DNA of 64,000 nucleotides, from contig CM070911.1 of the NCBI GenBank assembly GCA_036417435.1, forward strand, positions 3,038,001-3,102,000, written 5' to 3'. This document shows, one piece after another, positions 59,173 through 64,000 of the stretch. Source of the DNA: Inia geoffrensis (Eukaryota > Chordata > Mammalia > Artiodactyla > Iniidae). The notes below the pieces were generated by a model that saw only the letters and a list, made by a program, of their open reading frames with translations, was not told where the DNA came from and did no database searches. The translations under genes and the position numbers were made by a program. Numbering within the stretch: the first letter of the stretch is position 1; the number at the start of each line of letters is the position of its first letter.

Positions 59173-59383
59173 CGGCTTCCCTGGTGGCACAATGGTTGAG
59201 AGTCCGCCTGCCGATGCAGGGGACACGGGTTCGTGTCCCGGTCCGGGAAGATCCCACATGCCACAGAGCAGCTGGGCCCGTGAGCCATGGCCGCTGAGCC
59301 TGCGCGTCCAGAGCCTGTGCTCTGCAACGGGAGAGGCCACAACAGTGAGAGGCCCGCGTACCGCAAAAAAAAAAAAAAAAAAA
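59173..59383 (+). mobile_element. CHR-family SINE, well preserved
   Basis: Starts CGGCTTCCCTGGTGGCACAA, has a B-box region GGGTTCGTGTCCCGG and ends GAGGCCCGCGTACCGC plus an A-tail of about 19. The exact target duplication AAAGTTACAGCA is at 59161-59172 and 59381-59392. Of the seven SINEs here it has the cleanest duplication and high consensus match, so it is a candidate for a recent insertion. Confidence 0.97.
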
Positions 59384-59392
59384 GTTACAGCA

Positions 59393-60188
59393 GAAAATAA
59401 TTTGGATTCTTGGTGAGGAAGCTCGAGAGGAATTGAGTGGGTCATTCATTTTTGCAGCCAGTTCCCCATTTCACCCCTTTTAGGCTTCAGCTCAAATTGA
59501 CCATCCTTTTCCCCAACTGATCCATCCCAAACCCTCGATAATGTAATAGACAAAATGGAAACAATTGAGGCTTTCTCATTTTATTCAAGCATTTGTATAA
59601 TTGTTGCACATTCTGACTTGGAAACTCTTAAATGACTCATATTAAGTTTATTTCACCGAGGAGAACTACATTCACAGGCACTTATATCTGACAGCAGTGG
59701 TTCAGAATGACTAGACTGTTACAAAACAAACAAACAAACAAACAACTACTTAATGAAAACATAATATATATGCTCCAACTAAACGTGATGCATCTCAAGT
59801 CCGCATAAAAGATAAAGGTACATAAGCAAACAACATAAACCTACTATCTCAATTTAAAAGTGGTAAAACATTCACAAATGCAAAATATCTTATAGAGCAT
59901 TTTAGTCGATGCATTTTACCACCTGCTACATGTTAAGTTCTCAATTGTGATGTCATGACTCAAAATGTTACTCTGGCTTTTTTTAAAAAAAACAACAAAC
60001 GATTTTCACACACATGCATACACACACACACAAACACACACACACACACACATACTGCCTTAATTTAAGTCAAATTCCATGATATAAATCTACTCAAACA
60101 CATTAAAGTTATGTTCAGAGAGATCCTTGCTCATACATCAAGAAATGCCTCTTTTAAAACTGCAGCCATCACGTTCTTCATAGTAACT
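59393..60188. repeat. Non-coding span with (AAAC)n and (CA)n microsatellites
   Basis: An AAAC run lies at 59723-59744 and an imperfect CA run at 60008-60053. The surrounding DNA is unique and AT-rich, without a supportable frame. Confidence 0.6.
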
Positions 60189-60191
60189 TAA

Positions 60192-60487
60192 GGGACTTCC
60201 CTTGTGCCACAGTGGTTAAGAATCGCCTGCCAATGCAGGGGACATGGGTTCAAGCCCTAGTCTGGGAAGATCCCACATGCCGCAGAGCAGCTAAGCCCGT
60301 GCACCACAACTACTGAGCCTGCGCTCTAGAGCCCACGAGCCACAACTACTCAGCCCACGTGCCTAGAGCCTGTGCTCCCCAACAAAAGAAGCCACCGGTC
60401 CCCACAACTAGAGAGAAAAGCCCAGGCGCAGCAACAAAGACACAACACAGTCAAAAATTAATTAATTAATTAATTGAAAAAAACAGG
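60192..60487 (+). mobile_element. Older, longer CHR-related SINE
   Basis: Starts GGGACTTCCCTTGTGCCACA and has a B-box region GGGTTCAAGCCC. After CCACATGCCGCAGAGCAGC it continues with repeated CCACAACTACTGAGCC-type units and ends in an ATTA repeat (60457-60474) rather than a simple A-tail. This is the long subtype, distinct from the six short copies. Possible target duplication: AACTTAA on both sides (60185-60191 and 60489-60495). Confidence 0.88.
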
Positions 60488-60495
60488 AACTTAAA

Positions 60496-63400
60496 ATCTT
60501 CTTACTTAAAGAAACATACTAACCTTTCTATATTTCTAAACAAAACAAAAGCTTGATAAATAGATGATAAATCAGATCAGATCTCATCACATTTGACAAG
60601 CACAAGTCGTCTTTTTTTTCCACTACAGGTGATTCTCACCAACGTGGATGCTGCTGCCTTATGTAATAACTCAATGATATTTTTGGCCAGAATATCAGGA
60701 AAGGGATGTCAGGAAGGTTTTTGCCAACTAAAGCTTTGTTTATTTATCTTAACATTTAACAAAGGGTATTAGCAGGGATTGAACAACAACAGCAACAAAA
60801 AAAAAAAAAGGAAAAACTCACCCCAAATCCTCATACCTCCAAATGAAAAACTTTATCAAGATTTCAAAATACTATTGGAGACATCAAAAGAGCTGTTAGA
60901 TAGCTACTTAAATAAAAATCTGTGTTTTCAAATTCATTTTCTATAACCAATATACCACCACTTCTAGTCAGAGGAAGGATTATTCTTTCCATCAAAGTTA
61001 TCCCCTTGTTTCAGGAAATTAGGAAGAGTGAGGGCCGATATGAAGATCTGCCTTATCACCATCTGGGAGGTTGGGAAATGCACACTGACGAAATCTATTC
61101 CCATCTTTTGGATTTATCAAGGATTTCTGATGTAAGAACAGTGTCACTATTCTGAATTTATTCAAATTTCTCATAGAGGTGCTTTGGGGTCTGTTTTGTT
61201 CCAAATACAGTGTATTTAAGAAAAGAATACCAACACACTAAAAATATGAAACTCTAAGGAGTCTGCTATAGAGATGCCAAAAATCTCACATCACATCCTC
61301 TTTTGGATTAAGGTAAATTGAAGAAACTTGTTCAAAAAGGGAGTAAGACGGATAAAAATAAACCCCACACCTCTATAGTTAGTTGAAATGAATACCTCTA
61401 GAATGGAGCCTGTGCAGTCAGTATTTTCAAGAAGTGACTCCTCAATCAGGTTGTCAAGGCAGCAGGTTTTGAGAGAACGAGGCCCAAAGCTGATGGGTTG
61501 TGCGAGGCATGGGGGTAGGATGGGGCTGGAATGTGAAGGTCCGCATTGCTACATGGCATCGAGTGGCTTAAGGGACGGGAAAGGATACACCTTGTGTAAA
61601 CACAGAGACTACCACCAGCAAAAGACATAGACAATTGCTCAGTTTGATCCACCCCCATTCCACCCACCTTCTCACCCCAATACCTGCATTTTACAAAGGA
61701 ATAAACAGAATGGATATTGTAGTTTCCCAGGCTACATGGACAACCACTGGACAAGAGAGCCTAGAGCTCAATTTCAGGCTTGTCTTCCAAGGCACGAGGA
61801 TCTCCTCAGTGCTTCGAGAATTACATTCATTTCAAACAAAAAATAAGAAGCAACAGGGAAAGGCGTCATAAAATTCTGCTTTTCCCTGAAAGACAAAATT
61901 CAGAATGGAGTTCAAGGCAGAGTCCCCAAAGGACCTTTTCTCATCACACAAATTCATTCTCAAAGCAAATCATTTGAAACCAACAAAAGGTACTGCAACC
62001 CCATCTAACAATATGGGTGGGTTTGCTGTGATACAACTAAAAACCAGTGGAGAGAGATGGGGAAACCTACTGGAAAGTGAGGGGAAATGATATAATCTAT
62101 TGATGGACCTCAGAACATGTGCTGTGCTAACTGGAGACTCAATGAGGCCATGCAACAGTGGGCAGATGGAGTGTCTTGACAACTTGTACAAGCTCATCTG
62201 CGAGAGACCCAGGAGGATGTAGAAAGGGTGCCAGGCACAATCTGAAGGCTAGTTCTGAGTGCCACCTCTGTCGCCACATGGCCCTGTTCTCCTGGTCAAA
62301 CCCTTTAAGCCCTTTGAGCTGCAACCCTCTCATCTTCAAACCCAGAAACAACATGTATCCAACCCAGTTCTGCACAGAGATGCTATAAAAGCCAAAATGA
62401 GATATGTCAGAAAACGCCGTATCAGCTCTAATTTCTGTACACTTCCATTCATCATTTTTTGAATGAGGAAAGAAATGAATGAAATGAAGCTATACTAAAA
62501 TATCTTGATCCTTGTTCTGCAGAGATAAAGGGCTTATGGAGAGGAGTTACTATTAGATGCCCAAGAATTGTTATTACCTTATTCTGCTTTTGCTCACTTC
62601 ATATTAGTCAGGCTTGCATATTACTGGTTAAGATTGAACTTTGCTTAGGAAACAGTTTCTAGAGAGTGCCTTGGTCCTAGTTGGCCAAATACTATCTTGG
62701 TATTTGCTTATGGCCAAGATTTTGGTAAAGAAAATGGAACCCTGATGGATCATGCCATTTGAAAGAAGGGAATTTGAACAGTGGAGAATTTCACCCCTGT
62801 ATTCACCAGTTGTCTTCAGGTCACACTCTCTGTCTCTTCAGCCAGAAACTCCACAAAGAGAAAAAAAAAAATCCACCCTGTTTCTCCTGGGGCTACCTGC
62901 AGAAAGTCAACTATATTTAGGCAGCCCTGATTTTCTTGGGTGTTTATCCTTTGTAAGGGTTGCTACTACACCAAAAGTCTCTCGTGGGTGTACGTGGTCC
63001 TGCTGGGACCTGCTTCTCTGGCACTGCATGATCCAAAATGTCCAAAAAGAGTGGTCCAGTGAGAAACCTTAAGAAGGAAGGAAAAGAGAAGGGGAGAAAG
63101 GATCTTTGAATGGAACAATAAAACTACATCTTGGAATTGGGTCACTGCCCAGATCAAATCTGACAGTGGATTTTGTGAGGTGGGGGAAGGGCTGTGTGTT
63201 TCTGGGTGTATCACCCAGCAATCACATGCATGGGTGGCCTCTGAAAGGCTGCGGCTCCCACAGTATGTGTGTTGTTCCAACTTATTAATAACTTAATTAT
63301 TGTAACTTTACCAAATTAATTAAACTATCTCCTCCTTTTATGCAATGAGTTTACTTCAGGACTTCTTAGAGGTAATCTTTTTTTGTAATGCTGTGTATCT

Positions 63401-63892
63401 CACCTTGCTGAATTTCTTCTGTAGATACTTCTTTGAGGGTGTGCAATACTTTGGAAAAAAATTGTACTGGTAACAAATTCACGAGAAGAAACCAGGACCT
63501 GAGATGGCGAGCATTCCCATGCAAGTGCGATCCGAGTGTTTTTTTTGTTTGTTTTTGTTTCTGTTTTTGTTTTTGCTTTTCACTCCAGCTTAAACATGAT
63601 TTGCAATTTAGAATTGTAACTTGTTATGGTCAAAAAAAGTCTCTATTGTCTTCTGATGCATGAGGATGCCAGTGGATTGACTTTCTCTGACTGGGGGGAA
63701 GGACGGAGCTGGTAAATCCGAGTCAATCCTGGCATGGGCAGGCCAAGGGCCTGGTTTATCTAAGGTGCCATCAAAAGAACACTCACCCTCAGGAATATGG
63801 TCCTTCACTGTCCGAGCTGACTGCCTCACTAGCAGACCCTGGGCTGTCCACTGCATACTTCTCAGTCTTAATTCCCTTATTAAACATGAAAA
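60496..63892. other. Non-coding span, no gene seen
   Basis: Mostly unassigned DNA. A reverse MIR is likely at 61680-61800 (CTGCATTTTACAAAGGAATA ... CAATTTCAGGCTTGTC). A GTTTTT-type microsatellite lies at 63538-63580. Open frames of 102 to 106 codons (61446-61754, 62752-63072, 62966-63280) have no recognisable content. Confidence 0.5.
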
Positions 63893-64000
63893 AGAAAAAA
63901 ATATTAGTTTATATAATTCGTTTATATAATTAATTTATATAATTATATAAAAAAGAAAAAAAAGTATTAACATACTTTAGAGTTTTAAACTCTAAAATAT
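63893..64000. repeat. AT-rich stretch with a small palindrome
   Basis: 63893-63965 is nearly pure A/T with repeated TTTATATAATT words. At 63976-63996, TTTAGAGTTT and its complement AAACTCTAAA flank a single T, a perfect 10-bp inverted repeat at the window edge. Confidence 0.8.

Overview
The window is nuclear DNA from a mammal, almost certainly a cetacean (whale, dolphin or porpoise). The diagnostic signal is a set of six short CHR-family SINEs (tRNA-derived, beginning GGGCTTCCCTGGTGGC and carrying a GGTTCGTGTCCCGG B-box region) plus one longer, older relative. CHR elements are known from whales and hippos. No ruminant BovB or Bov-tA elements were recognised. The L1 3' ends are of the cetartiodactyl type (GTGGGAAGCAGCCGCATAGC and a terminal CCAATAAAGATGTT). 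All the rest is typical old mammalian repeat: MIR, L2, L1M, MLT1 LTRs, MER5 and Tigger.

I find no protein-coding gene, rRNA, functional tRNA or CRISPR array. The longest open frames (about 100 to 154 codons) either lie inside recognisable repeats or have no recognisable protein content. The window reads as a gene desert or the interior of a very large intron, AT-rich and CpG-poor.

Layout: 1-5600 holds an L2 relic, an MLT1 LTR with a CT microsatellite, an L1 3' end, a MIR, a small CpG cluster ending in a strong splice donor, a Tigger-like DNA transposon and a SINE. 5600-15000 is mostly unique AT-rich DNA with old L2, MIR and L1M relics and a CATA-type microsatellite. 15054-15664 is a 5'-truncated L1 with a 20-bp target duplication. 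17700-20030 has a perfect hairpin, two reverse-strand L1 relics, an LTR-like relic and MIRs. 20030-27180 is largely unique. 27185-28665 is the most distinctive locus: an L2 followed by a MIR that has been split by a 12-copy, 73-bp minisatellite. 31475-34457 holds an MLT1 LTR, a possible two-exon transcript end with a poly(A) signal, and a SINE nested in the tail of an L1. 35990-44500 has L2, L1, SINE and MLT1 copies. 48000-52000 has an MLT1 LTR, two splice-bounded candidate exons and a 63-bp TA repeat. 52260-55908 is a dense stack of old repeats (L1M, MER5, a 1-kb L2, MLT1, L1M and a SINE). The end has two more SINEs and AT-rich DNA.

Nothing here amounts to an operon-like or multi-gene system. 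The points worth following are the MIR-derived minisatellite and four hypothetical exon signatures, all of which are inferences from splice-site appearance and could be chance. Repeat family names come from recognition of remembered consensus sequences, not from a database search; boundaries of old repeats are approximate to tens of bases.
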